From contig JAEEIS010000207.1 of the NCBI GenBank assembly GCA_016281475.1, forward strand, positions 1 through 42,103: a stretch of 42,103 bases of DNA, read 5' to 3'. The notes beneath the pieces were generated by a model. That model was not told where the DNA came from, made no database searches, and worked only from the letters and a program-made list of their open reading frames with translations. Origin of the DNA: Bacteroidales bacterium (GTDB lineage: Bacteria > Bacteroidota > Bacteroidia > Bacteroidales > P3). A program made the translations under genes and the position numbers. Position 1 is the stretch's first letter, and every line of letters begins with the position of its first letter. This document shows, one piece after another, positions 33,968 through 41,767 of the stretch.

Positions 33968-35311
33968 ATGAAGAAGATCATCTTACTATTGGTGTGCGTG
34001 CTGGCGATGGGCACGGCTGGCGCACAAGAGACAATCGTTACCATCAAGGGAACTATCACCGACAGCAAGACTAAGGAGTCGCTGCCGGGCGTGACGGTGT
34101 TTGTGGAGGGCAAGTACCTGCACACACAGAGCAACGGTGACGGAGTGTACGTCATCAAGGTGCCCGAGCGGCTGTTGGACGCGAAGATTATGTTCAGTGC
34201 CTTCGGCTACGACCGCGACACGCTGACAGTGCGCGAGGTGAAGAAGCACCCCGACGTGAAACTGAAGTCGGGCGGAGTGATAAGGCTGAGCGAGGTGACG
34301 GTGAGTGACTATAAGCCTATGAGCCTCATCGAGGAGGCGGTAAAGCGCATACCCCAGAACTGTTGGACCGACACGGCAGTGGGAACCTTCTTCTACCGCG
34401 ACATGCGCCAGCTGAACGGCGAGCTGTACCTGTTTGACGAGATGGTCTTCGACGCCATGCGCGTAGGTTACGACAAGCACAATACCATCAAAAAGACCAA
34501 GAACGCCAGCTGGAAGAAGAAAGACGAACGCGCCATTGAGAGCAACTACAAGTCGATACTCTTCTCGCGCCTGCTGGTGAACGACGAGGAGTATGTGAAG
34601 GAGGTTACCGGCAATTCGGGCAGCAGCTATCTCAACTATGAGGACAACGACGTGCTGTTCGACCCCGTGGAGATACCCAACACGACGACCTTTTTCTCAA
34701 GCTCGAGAAGCATGAAGAAGAAGTGGACCTACGACATGCAGGAGTATACTGACGGCGACGGGGTGAAACACTACCTAGTGATGATGACCAGCAAAAGCAC
34801 GCTCCTGGGACCCTCGTTCGACACGGTGGTTGTCACCATCACCAAGGGCAACCTCGCCATCACCCGGGTGGAGAAAATCAGCGACCACCGTCTTACCGAC
34901 ATGGGATTCCTGCTTAGGAAACTGTTCGAAAAGGTAGGTCTTGATTCGCTGACCACCAAGTCGCACGACGTGTACAACTACAGCGAAGTAGAGGGGAAGA
35001 TGACCCTTACTTCGTTCACGAAAAACCAAGAGACCGATTATTTCTTCAACGAGAAATCGGACTATAACCGCAGCAACAACGGCGGCAGAGAGCACATAGA
35101 GCTGAGTTGCCAAGGGGTACTCACCGCCCAGCGGGAGGGCGACGCGTCGTTCTTGGACACCAACACAATACAGTCGACCAAGCGCATAGCCGTCTCGCAC
35201 CGCCAAGGCGGCGAGATGAGATACGACGAGGATTTCTGGGAGCACTACAACTTCGTGCCACTGGAAGCCGACCTGCTCAGGAAACTGAACGCGCGCCTGG
35301 GTAGGGAGTAA
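33968..35311 (+). CDS. Exported CarboxypepD_reg-like domain protein
   Basis: A 447-residue protein. The start at 33968 opens a signal peptide (KKIILLLVCVLAMGTAGAQ). Residues about 20-100 form the carboxypeptidase-D regulatory-like fold common at the N-terminus of TonB-dependent receptors: VTIKGTITDSKTKESLPGVT, VFVEGKYLHTQSNGDGVYVI and KIMFSAFGYDRDTLTV. The rest is a Bacteroidota-specific beta-rich region with no barrel plug motif; it starts SLIEEAVKRIPQNC and has TFFYRDMRQLNGELYLFDE. Proteins of this build are usually outer-membrane or periplasmic. Last gene of the VWA operon. Confidence 0.82.
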   Translation: MKKIILLLVCVLAMGTAGAQETIVTIKGTITDSKTKESLPGVTVFVEGKYLHTQSNGDGVYVIKVPERLLDAKIMFSAFGYDRDTLTVREVKKHPDVKLKSGGVIRLSEVTVSDYKPMSLIEEAVKRIPQNCWTDTAVGTFFYRDMRQLNGELYLFDEMVFDAMRVGYDKHNTIKKTKNASWKKKDERAIESNYKSILFSRLLVNDEEYVKEVTGNSGSSYLNYEDNDVLFDPVEIPNTTTFFSSSRSMKKKWTYDMQEYTDGDGVKHYLVMMTSKSTLLGPSFDTVVVTITKGNLAITRVEKISDHRLTDMGFLLRKLFEKVGLDSLTTKSHDVYNYSEVEGKMTLTSFTKNQETDYFFNEKSDYNRSNNGGREHIELSCQGVLTAQREGDASFLDTNTIQSTKRIAVSHRQGGEMRYDEDFWEHYNFVPLEADLLRKLNARLGRE

Positions 35312-35330
35312 GCGTAAACGAGAAAACGAT

Positions 35331-35359
35331 AAGGGGAGGCAGGCTGCCTCCCCTTTTTT
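35331..35359. terminator. Bidirectional terminator between converging genes
   Basis: AAGGGGAGGC (35331-35340) pairs with GCCTCCCCTT (35346-35355) over a 5-nt loop. On the plus strand a T-run follows immediately, so it ends the VWA operon strongly; on the minus strand the T-run is weak. It overlaps the end of the leftward nucleotidyltransferase gene by two bases. Confidence 0.85.
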
Positions 35360-36413
35360 ATTTGTGTCGGTAGTTGACGACGAGGTTTCGCATGCGCTCG
35401 GCGGCGGTGGAGGGCAGGTAGCGGTAGAGCCACCGACGCTCCTGGTTGCGCCGCAGGCGGACGCGGAAACGCTGCAGGGTGCCGAGCCCGTCGGGGACAT
35501 GGTCGAGGTATTTCTTCTCGAGGATGAGATCGCGCATACGGTCGAGATCGCGCTTCGGCACACAGCCCTTGGCATACGGCTTGAGATCGTATCCGATAAA
35601 CTCTCCCGCCAGAAGTGTCAATATATTGTAGGCAGGGAGCATGCCTATCTGCCGCATCACGCGCCGGCACTCGATGGGGTCGAGCACATCGGCATTGGCT
35701 CTGAGGAACATGCCCCAGTCGAGGATATTGCGCAGAGGCAGTTTGAACTTGGCGGTGAGGTGGCAGACCGTATGCATGAGCAGGTAGACGAGGTTGCCCA
35801 TGGGGGCGAGATAGCCCTCGGGGGTGACGGTTTGGAGCGAGCCGACGATATAGCGTTCGGCACGGCGCTGGCTCTCATAGTTGAGGTCGAGGAAGTGGAG
35901 GTGGTTTTCCACCTGCACGCCGTCGATGACAAACTCGGCATGCTTGCCGTCGAGAGCCGCGTCGGAAGCACCAAGGAGGGCGTTGCCGCGCTTGTAGTTC
36001 CCGCGGTTGAGAGGCAGGAAGAAGATGTCGATGTCGCCGCAGGCACGCGAGCAGGGCGTGGGGTAGTAGCGCGAGAGGCTCATGCCCTTGATAAGGCCCA
36101 GCCGCAAGCCCTCGGCTTCGGCACGGCGCCGGATGGCATCCAGGACCTCCGCCTGATGGTTGTAGTGGTAGTGGGTGCGCTCGGCCGAGAGCGACCAGCT
36201 CAACGCGATGTCGCCCTGAGGCTGCTGCTGCGACGGGAGACGCTCGATGGCATCATTAATCATCGTCACCACGCCATGCTTGCGGGCGAGCCAAAAAAGT
36301 TTCTCCCACTCCTCGTCATCGGCGGGGAGAAGGTCGGGAGGGGTATCGTTGAGAGAGCTGCGCAGAAGCGACAGCATCTGCCTTGTGGTGACGTCCATAG
36401 TCGGGAATAGCAA
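35358..36413 (-). CDS. Nucleotidyltransferase family protein (NTP_transf_5 type)
   Basis: A 351-residue cytoplasmic protein. The catalytic pattern of the uncharacterised nucleotidyltransferase family is present: GLIKGMSLSRYYPTPCSRAC followed by GDIDIFF, whose two Asp bind metal. Further on are FVIDGVQVENHLHFLDLNY and HTVCHLTAKFKLPLRNILDW. The N-terminal part is helical. The family is often found with capsule or polysaccharide genes, but no such genes are adjacent; the substrate is unknown. ATG 36398 is an alternative start (MDVTTRQML). It follows the DUF4878-like gene by 3 nt. Confidence 0.8.
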   Translation of the reverse strand: MLFPTMDVTTRQMLSLLRSSLNDTPPDLLPADDEEWEKLFWLARKHGVVTMINDAIERLPSQQQPQGDIALSWSLSAERTHYHYNHQAEVLDAIRRRAEAEGLRLGLIKGMSLSRYYPTPCSRACGDIDIFFLPLNRGNYKRGNALLGASDAALDGKHAEFVIDGVQVENHLHFLDLNYESQRRAERYIVGSLQTVTPEGYLAPMGNLVYLLMHTVCHLTAKFKLPLRNILDWGMFLRANADVLDPIECRRVMRQIGMLPAYNILTLLAGEFIGYDLKPYAKGCVPKRDLDRMRDLILEKKYLDHVPDGLGTLQRFRVRLRRNQERRWLYRYLPSTAAERMRNLVVNYRHK

Positions 36414-36416
36414 GGA

Positions 36417-36785
36417 TTAGAAGAACCGCACTTTCCATTTGCGTCTTTCCTTGACGCAGGGGATGTTAACCTCGGTCTCGCTGGTGTCGGTCTTGATGCT
36501 GTTGGAAGTAATGAGGTGGACGTAGACGAGCGCGGTGGAGTCGCCCTCGTCGATGTTGGAACCCAGCACCTCATAGCTGTAGATAGACATACCCATGTTC
36601 TCGAGAAACTCGGTCAGCACCTCTTTCTCGCGGCCGTTGAGGTTGGTGTAGGTCAGGGCCTCGTCATAGTCGCCCACCTGCGTGGCGTGATAGAACTTTT
36701 CGACCACCTGGTCAGGGGTGTCGCTGCTGCAGGCTGCCACAAAAAGGGCCAACAGGGCGGAGAGAATGATAATGTTTTTCTTCAT
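36417..36785 (-). CDS. DUF4878-like lipoprotein
   Basis: A 122-residue protein. The start at 36785 gives a lipoprotein signal, KKNIIILSALLALFVAACSS, with the modified Cys at about residue 19. The mature part has the helix TPDQVVEKFYHATQVGDYDE followed by a curved sheet of the NTF2-like/DUF4878 type, ending CVKERRKWKVRFF. Small lipoproteins of this family are frequent in Bacteroidota with unknown roles. It is first in a two-gene leftward unit with the nucleotidyltransferase. Confidence 0.8.
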   Translation of the reverse strand: MKKNIIILSALLALFVAACSSDTPDQVVEKFYHATQVGDYDEALTYTNLNGREKEVLTEFLENMGMSIYSYEVLGSNIDEGDSTALVYVHLITSNSIKTDTSETEVNIPCVKERRKWKVRFF

Positions 36786-36818
36786 GTTTGTCGACATTGA
36801 TACATTAGTTTAGAATTT

Positions 36819-36827
36819 GCAAAGATA
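36819..36827 (-). promoter_or_regulatory. -7 box for the DUF4878-like gene
   Basis: TATCTTTGC on the minus strand, 33 nt before the ATG at 36785. No clear TTTG lies at 19 nt; the upstream sequence is a T-tract. Confidence 0.6.
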
Positions 36828-36879
36828 CAAAAAAAAATCTTAATAGCACATTTTTTTTCATTATGTCGGATTTTATTAT

Positions 36880-36888
36880 TAATTTTGC
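36880..36888 (+). promoter_or_regulatory. -7 box for the LysE-type transporter gene
   Basis: TAATTTTGC on the plus strand ends 15 nt before the ATG at 36904. The -33 region is a T-rich run ending TTTCA, without a G. The leader would be very short. Confidence 0.6.
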
Positions 36889-36903
36889 ACGTTTTTTGAG
36901 ACT

Positions 36904-37719
36904 ATGATAGAACTACTCTTAGGCATAGCATGTGGCGTAGCCTTGTCGCTGTTTTTCAGCTTTGGACCTGCGTTTTTCTCGCAGCTGAGGACCAGTATAC
37001 AGTATGGTTATCGCAAGTCGTATCCGTTCGCATTTGGTGTGAGCGCAAGCGATGTGTTGTGTGTTTTTCTGCTGTTGACGGTCTTAAAAAACGTAAATCT
37101 TTTCGAGTTGCTGCACAACGTGTGGGTGGCATCGGTGGCAGGAGCCGTGCTGCTGATGATGGGCATCCACTACTTCCGCAAGGAAGTGACCGACCTCGAG
37201 GGCAAAGAGTCGCGCATCAAGTTCAAGAGCAAGGACGGCGACCCCCGCCGGCTGACCATCCTGATGCAGGGCTTCGTCATCAACTTCGTCAACCCCTTCA
37301 TCTGGATATACTGGATTTCGGTCATCGCACTGGCATCGGGCGAGCTGAACCTCACCACCAGCGAACGCTACATCTTCTTCATCGGCATGTTAGGCACCAC
37401 CCTAGGGCTCGACATACTGAAGTGCAAGCTGGCCTCGCTGCTGCAACGCATCATCACCGCCAAGCTGCTGAACATCACCAACAAGGTGTGCGCCTTCTTC
37501 ATGTTCGGCTTTGCCGCCTACCTGGTGGTGTCGATGATACTGTACCAAGTGAGTCCAAAAGCCCGCGAACGCCAGCAGTCGCAACCCAACAACAAGACCG
37601 AGATGATTCGCAAGCTACACAACCTGCCAAAGTTGGACAGCCTTGGCGAACACGCCCCGTGGAAACGTCGGCACGACACCATCCACATCCACGAACTGGA
37701 CGCCCATCCACAAGACTAG
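36904..37719 (+). CDS. LysE/RhtB-type amino acid exporter
   Basis: A 271-residue inner-membrane protein with six hydrophobic helices in the first 210 residues. The LysE pattern includes GVALSLFFSFGPAFFSQLRT with its conserved glycine/proline, GYRKSYPFAFGVSASDVLCV, and INFVNPFIWIYWISVIAL. Such proteins export amino acids or similar metabolites by proton exchange; the substrate is not predictable. A C-terminal tail of about 55 residues (from YQVSPKARER) is hydrophilic and His-rich, unlike typical members. It is 49 nt upstream of the radical SAM gene. Confidence 0.85.
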   Translation: MIELLLGIACGVALSLFFSFGPAFFSQLRTSIQYGYRKSYPFAFGVSASDVLCVFLLLTVLKNVNLFELLHNVWVASVAGAVLLMMGIHYFRKEVTDLEGKESRIKFKSKDGDPRRLTILMQGFVINFVNPFIWIYWISVIALASGELNLTTSERYIFFIGMLGTTLGLDILKCKLASLLQRIITAKLLNITNKVCAFFMFGFAAYLVVSMILYQVSPKARERQQSQPNNKTEMIRKLHNLPKLDSLGEHAPWKRRHDTIHIHELDAHPQD

Positions 37720-37768
37720 GAGGGTGTTGACTCCATTTCAATCCTCAACTTCTAACCTTCAATTCCAC

Positions 37769-38530
37769 ATGATTCGCGAAGAAACAGTATTCGGACCCAT
37801 TTTCAGCCGCCGACTCGGCACCTCGCTGGGCATCAACCTCCTGCCCGAGAAAGGCAAGATATGCAATTTCGACTGCATCTACTGCGAATGCGGCTGGAAC
37901 AAAGACGGGCGTGACGACACCCGCCTGCCGTCGGCTGCCAAAGTGCGTGCCGACCTGGAGAATATGCTGGAACACCTGCGCCGACAGGAGGTGAAGGTCG
38001 ACTCCATCACCTTCTCGGGCGACGGCGAGCCGACCCTCAATCCCGAATTTCCACAAATCATAGACGACACGCTGGCGCTGCGCGACGAGCTGGCCCCCTC
38101 GGCCAAGGTGTCGGTACTCTCCAACGCCACACGCGCACACCTGCCCGAAGTGTTCGCCGCCCTCAGCAAGGTGGACAACCCCATCATGAAGATTGACGCG
38201 CCCACCAACGAGCTCGTCGCCCGCATCAACCATCCCGCACCGGGATACGACATCGCCCGCGTGGTGGAAGCCCTAAGGCAGTTCCACGGCAACTTCATCC
38301 TCCAGACTTGTATGCTGCGCAGCAAGGAGTACGACTTCGACTCGTCGCGCCCCGAAGTGCTCGACGGCTGGATGGCGATAGTGCGCGAACTGCGACCCCG
38401 CGAGATAATGGTCTACACCATCGACCGCCCCACCCCCGCCGAGGGCCTGGAAAAGCTGACCGTGGAGGAAATGACCGCCCTGGTGAAGCCCCTCATCGAC
38501 GAGGGTTTCCTCATCCAAGTCAAGGGTTAA
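37769..38530 (+). CDS. Radical SAM protein of the COG0731 type
   Basis: A 253-residue enzyme. The start at 37769 gives the family's usual beginning IREETVFGPIFSRRLGTSLG. The cluster motif is C32-x3-C36-x2-C39 in ICNFDCIYCECGW, preceded by INLLPEKGK. Other marks are ITFSGDGEPTLNPEFPQII (SAM-binding GGE-like motif) and SVLSNATRAHLPEV. The group is related to the wybutosine enzyme TYW1, but bacterial members have no established substrate. No partner gene is adjacent except the LysE transporter. Confidence 0.88.
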   Translation: MIREETVFGPIFSRRLGTSLGINLLPEKGKICNFDCIYCECGWNKDGRDDTRLPSAAKVRADLENMLEHLRRQEVKVDSITFSGDGEPTLNPEFPQIIDDTLALRDELAPSAKVSVLSNATRAHLPEVFAALSKVDNPIMKIDAPTNELVARINHPAPGYDIARVVEALRQFHGNFILQTCMLRSKEYDFDSSRPEVLDGWMAIVRELRPREIMVYTIDRPTPAEGLEKLTVEEMTALVKPLIDEGFLIQVKG

Positions 38531-38603
38531 CTGCCCCCGACCCCAGCCTCGACCCCTCCTTCCTTTTACCAAACCCCGACATATCGGCAATTCTTCATGG
38601 ATT

Positions 38604-38696
38604 GTTTGTCGCTGTATGAGCCTTAAAGAACTTCTCAATCCGTAGAAATCGGTAAAAATCGGTAGGGAACCGTAAGAAACCGTAGGAATCGGTAAT
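38604..38696. repeat. Dispersed repeat with 10-bp iterated units, copy B
   Basis: The block GTTTGTCGCTGTATGAG (38604-38620) is followed after exactly 20 nt by five full 10-bp units (38641-38690) and a partial sixth: CGTAGAAATC, GGTAAAAATC, GGTAGGGAAC, CGTAAGAAAC, CGTAGGAATC, GGTAAT. The consensus is sGTArrrAwC. Copy A is at 1428-1497. The rest of the gap 38531-38946 holds only the promoter box at 38887. Confidence 0.8.
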
Positions 38697-38886
38697 GCAG
38701 TCGAAAAAAAAATTGTAGGAGACGGCACGGAGAAGACAGTGATAACGCAACAAGCATAAACAAAGTTAAAAGGTTGGGCCAGGGAGGTGTCCGAAAACGG
38801 CACTTTTGAGAATATCATATAGTATAGGGCAAAAAAAATGTCCGGGAAAACAACAAATAATAATTCCATTATGTGATTTTTTTTCG

Positions 38887-38895
38887 TACTTTTGC
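38887..38895 (+). promoter_or_regulatory. -7 box for the AAA/nuclease gene
   Basis: TACTTTTGC matches the consensus 51 nt before the ATG at 38947. No good -33 TTTG is visible. Confidence 0.55.
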
Positions 38896-38946
38896 ATTTG
38901 AAAAGTATGTGTAAAAATGATGTCCTACAAATAATAATAATGTAGC

Positions 38947-40536
38947 ATGGAGAACAATCGTCGCAAACATCCTGTTGGGATTCAAACATTTGAACGAATT
39001 ATTAGGGACGGCTATATCTATATTGACAAGACTGACCTCGTATGGAAATTGGCACATACTGCACCGTTTGTTTTCCTTAGCCGGCCTCGCAGATTCGGCA
39101 AATCGCTTCTGACCACCACCCTATGTTCCTATTTCCGTGGCGACCGCTAACTGTTCGAAGGGCTGAAAATCATGGGTCTGGAACAGGAGTGGAAGAGCTA
39201 TCCGGTCATCCACGTGGATTTGAGCATGGCAAAAGACCAGGGGAATCCACAACAGCTACAGAACATGCTGAGGCTGTTGCTCAAACCCTATACCGAGGAA
39301 TACGGGGACGACCCAGAGGAGACCACCCCGGGGTCACGACTGAGAGGCCTTATCACAAGGGCGCACAAAAAATGCAACGAGAAGGTGGTGCTGATTTTCG
39401 ACGAATACGATGCACCCCTGCTTGACGTGTTGTACGACCATGAGAGACTGGAAGATATGCGTATAGTGATGAGGGAGTTCTACCAGCCGCTGAAAGCTTG
39501 CGAGGGCATGGTGCAATTCTGCTTCCTCACCGGCATCACCCGCTTCAGCCAACTGAGCATCTTCTCCACTCTCAACAACATAATGAATGTCTCCATGAGT
39601 CCCGAGTATGCCACCATCTGCGGCATTACCGAGAAGGAACTGACCACCGACATGAGGGAAGACATCGCACTGCTGGCCAATGAGTACGAATGCTCTTTTG
39701 ACGAGATGCACGACAAGCTCAAAAAAAGATATGACGGATATCATTTCTCGGAGGATTCGGAGGAAATGTACAATCCATATAGCTTGATGAACTGCTTTGC
39801 CCAAAAGAGAATCAAAAACTACTGGTTTGAGAGTGGCACACCCACATTCCTTTTCGCACAGATGAAACGGTTTGGCACCGACATCACCAAGATGGACGAC
39901 ATTTTGGCTTCGGAGGCGGCGTTTTACCGACCCACGGAGAGCCTCACCGATGCGCTACCACTTCTATATCAGGCAGGCTACCTCACCATCAAGTCCTACA
40001 ATGCCCAGGCCGAGGCCTACCAACTACAAATCCCCAACACCGAAGTCCGTGTGGGGTTCTACGAAGGCCTACTGCCCATCTATAGCGGATTGACTAGCGA
40101 CTATGTGAAACTGGGTTGCGCCTTCAAGGTCTGGAGGGCGTTGGAGGAGGGCGACATCGAGCTAGCCCTCAATGAGCTGAAGGCATTCCTTGCAGGTGTG
40201 CCATACGTAGAGGGATTCAAGGAGAATCTGAAAGAGGCTGCCACCAAGGAGGGTTTCTACGAATACACGTTCTACCTCATCCTCTCCATGCTGAATGTCT
40301 ATGTGCAGACGCAGGTGAAATGTCGCACGGGTCGGACTGACATGATTGTCCATGCCTCCAAAGCGGTATATATCTTCGAATTCAAGGTGAACGACACCGC
40401 CGAGGCGGCGCTGGCACAAATCAACCAAAGCGGCTACGCCGAACCCTACGCCACCGACACCCGTAGTGTGGTGAAAATCGGTGTCGCCTTCAACATAGAC
40501 AGTTGGACAATCAATGAGTGGAACGTGGAGAAGTGA
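38947..40536 (+). pseudogene. AAA-ATPase-like/PD-(D/E)XK nuclease gene with an in-frame stop
   Basis: One continuous frame of 529 codons interrupted only by TAA at 39148-39150 (codon 68). The first part carries Walker A (SRPRRFGKSLLTTTL, 45-59). After the stop, LFEGLKI continues the family sequence with nothing missing. Walker B is VVLIFDEYDAPLLDVL. The C-terminal PD-(D/E)XK-like domain has TGRTDMIVHASKAVYIFEFK and AALAQINQSGYAEPYA. The family (AAA-ATPase_like plus PDDEXK_9) occurs in many copies in Bacteroidota and has no settled role. A single nonsense change in an otherwise clean frame implies recent inactivation, unless the stop is read through or restarted at ATG 39172. Confidence 0.82.
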
Positions 40537-40666
40537 AACTCTGATTCCAATACTTTTTGGGAGGTTGCAAGGGATGTATCGACACCCCGCAAACATCGGA
40601 GAGATAGAATTGCCACCCGAAGGGACGGACGAGAGGTGCAAACGGAAATGAGAAAAAAACTTTTTT

Positions 40667-40697
40667 TTTGCATATCAATAAAAATGTGTATTTTTGC
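40667..40697 (+). promoter_or_regulatory. Promoter of the infC-rpmI-rplT operon
   Basis: TTTG (40667-40670) and TATTTTTGC (40689-40697) are separated by 18 nt. The transcript would begin near 40703, leaving a leader of about 90 nt before infC. Confidence 0.8.
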
Positions 40698-40780
40698 AAA
40701 TCCAAAATGTCGCCATCGGGAGGTGTTTTGGAGAGTGTAATTATCGCATAAACAAATCAATATAGTATATTAACCAATAT

Positions 40781-40797
40781 AGGAGAACCAAGCTATA
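40781..40797 (+). promoter_or_regulatory. Shine-Dalgarno-like site and ATA start of infC
   Basis: AGGAG at 40781-40785 is followed after 9 nt by ATA at 40795. The infC frame is open from just after a TAG at 40780-40782, and no ATG, GTG or TTG occurs before TTG 40879, which would cut off a conserved-looking N-terminal extension. Shine-Dalgarno sequences are uncommon in Bacteroidota, so its presence here supports this start. Confidence 0.6.
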
Positions 40798-41370
40798 GCA
40801 GCACCATTTAACCCTGGCGCCCCCAACAACAGCAACAAAGGACGCAGCAAAGGACCCCAAAGAAAGGAGCCCGAACATTTGATAAACGAGCGCATCGACG
40901 TGCCGATGGTACGCGTGGTAGGCGACGGTATCGAGCCCACCATTATGAACACCAAGGAGGCACTGACGCAGGCCTATGACGAGGGCCTGGATTTAGTGAT
41001 GATTTCGCCTAACGCCAACCCGCCGGTGTGTAAGATTATCGAATATCAGAAGTACCTCTACGAGCAGAAGAAGAAGGAGAAGGAGCGCAAGGCAAACTCG
41101 ACGAAGGTGGTCATCAAGGAGATTCGCCTGAGTCCGCAGACGGACGATCACGACTTCGAGTTTAAGTTGAACCACGCAAAGCGGTTCCTGTCGGAGGGCA
41201 ACAAGGTGAAGGTGGACGTGTTCTTCCGCGGACGCTCCATCGTGTACAAGGAGCAGGGCGAGGCGCAGCTGCTGAAGTTTGCCGAGGCACTGATGGATTA
41301 CGGCAAGCCCGAGGCGATGCCGCGACTGGAAGGAAAGAGGATGCTGATTATCATCGCGCCGAAGAAATAG
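40795..41370 (+). CDS. infC: Translation initiation factor IF-3, non-AUG start
   Basis: A 191-residue factor that binds the 30S subunit, prevents premature 50S joining and proofreads the start codon. The predicted N-terminus is AAPFNPGAPNNSNKGRSKGP, a flexible extension of the kind seen in Bacteroidales IF-3, leading into HLINERIDVPMVRVVGDGIE. The linker is KYLYEQKKKEKERKANSTKV, and the C domain has KEIRLSPQTDDHDFEFKLNH, VKVDVFFRGRSIVYKEQG and a final RMLIIIAPKK. IF-3 genes often start at AUU, AUC or AUA so that IF-3 represses its own translation; the ATA here fits. It heads the operon with rpmI and rplT. Confidence 0.88.
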   Translation: MAAPFNPGAPNNSNKGRSKGPQRKEPEHLINERIDVPMVRVVGDGIEPTIMNTKEALTQAYDEGLDLVMISPNANPPVCKIIEYQKYLYEQKKKEKERKANSTKVVIKEIRLSPQTDDHDFEFKLNHAKRFLSEGNKVKVDVFFRGRSIVYKEQGEAQLLKFAEALMDYGKPEAMPRLEGKRMLIIIAPKK

Positions 41371-41472
41371 TGAGAGTGCATGATTGCCTGAGCGGCTGAC
41401 GCGCCAAGTATTCAAAATAAAAAGAAACCAGATTATCGTACAATATAGTCTAACTTAAAAAACAGTAAAGTA

Positions 41473-41667
41473 ATGCCTAAAATGAAAACAAAGGCCGCTG
41501 CCAAGAAGCGTTTTACCTTCACCGGCACCGGCAAAATCAAGAGAAAGCATGCTTATCACAGTCACATTCTGACTAAGAAAGAGACGACGCAGAAACGTAA
41601 TCTTGACCACACCGCACTGGTGAGCCACGATGACGAGCCGCGCGTAAAACGTATGCTTTTGGCCTAA
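41473..41667 (+). CDS. rpmI: Ribosomal protein L35
   Basis: A 64-residue basic large-subunit protein: [20 protein letters not shown], then [20 protein letters not shown] and a short end VKRMLLA. Size and sequence are typical. It lies 102 nt after infC and 100 nt before rplT in the standard order. The stop codon is embedded in an 8-bp hairpin with a GUGA loop. Confidence 0.96.
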   Translation: MPKMKTKAAAKKRFTFTGTGKIKRKHAYHSHILTKKETTQKRNLDHTALVSHDDEPRVKRMLLA

Positions 41668-41739
41668 GACGTGAGTCTTGGGAAAAGACAATCGGAGTTA
41701 TTAACCATTATTTAAAGCACCAAAGAGAGACATTGTCTC
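41663..41739 (+). promoter_or_regulatory. Structured spacer between rpmI and rplT
   Basis: CCTAAGAC (41663-41670) and GTCTTGGG (41675-41682) form an 8-bp stem with GTGA tetraloop over the rpmI stop. Downstream, GAGAC (41727-41731) can pair with GTCTC (41735-41739), or AGACAAT (41686-41692) can pair with ATTGTCT (41732-41738); the two pairings exclude each other. This looks like an mRNA switch just upstream of rplT. L20 represses its own operon by binding mRNA in other bacteria. Confidence 0.5.
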
Positions 41740-41767
41740 CGCTTAAATGAAAACAAATTAAAGAAAC

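Noticed and set aside
35364..36410. 348-codon plus-strand frame opposite the nucleotidyltransferase
   Set aside because: Covers the same bases as a recognisable gene, has shadow-type composition, and lies past a strong terminator with no promoter.
38641..38696. 10-bp units considered as a CRISPR array
   Set aside because: Units are far too short, contiguous and without spacers; no cas genes are present.
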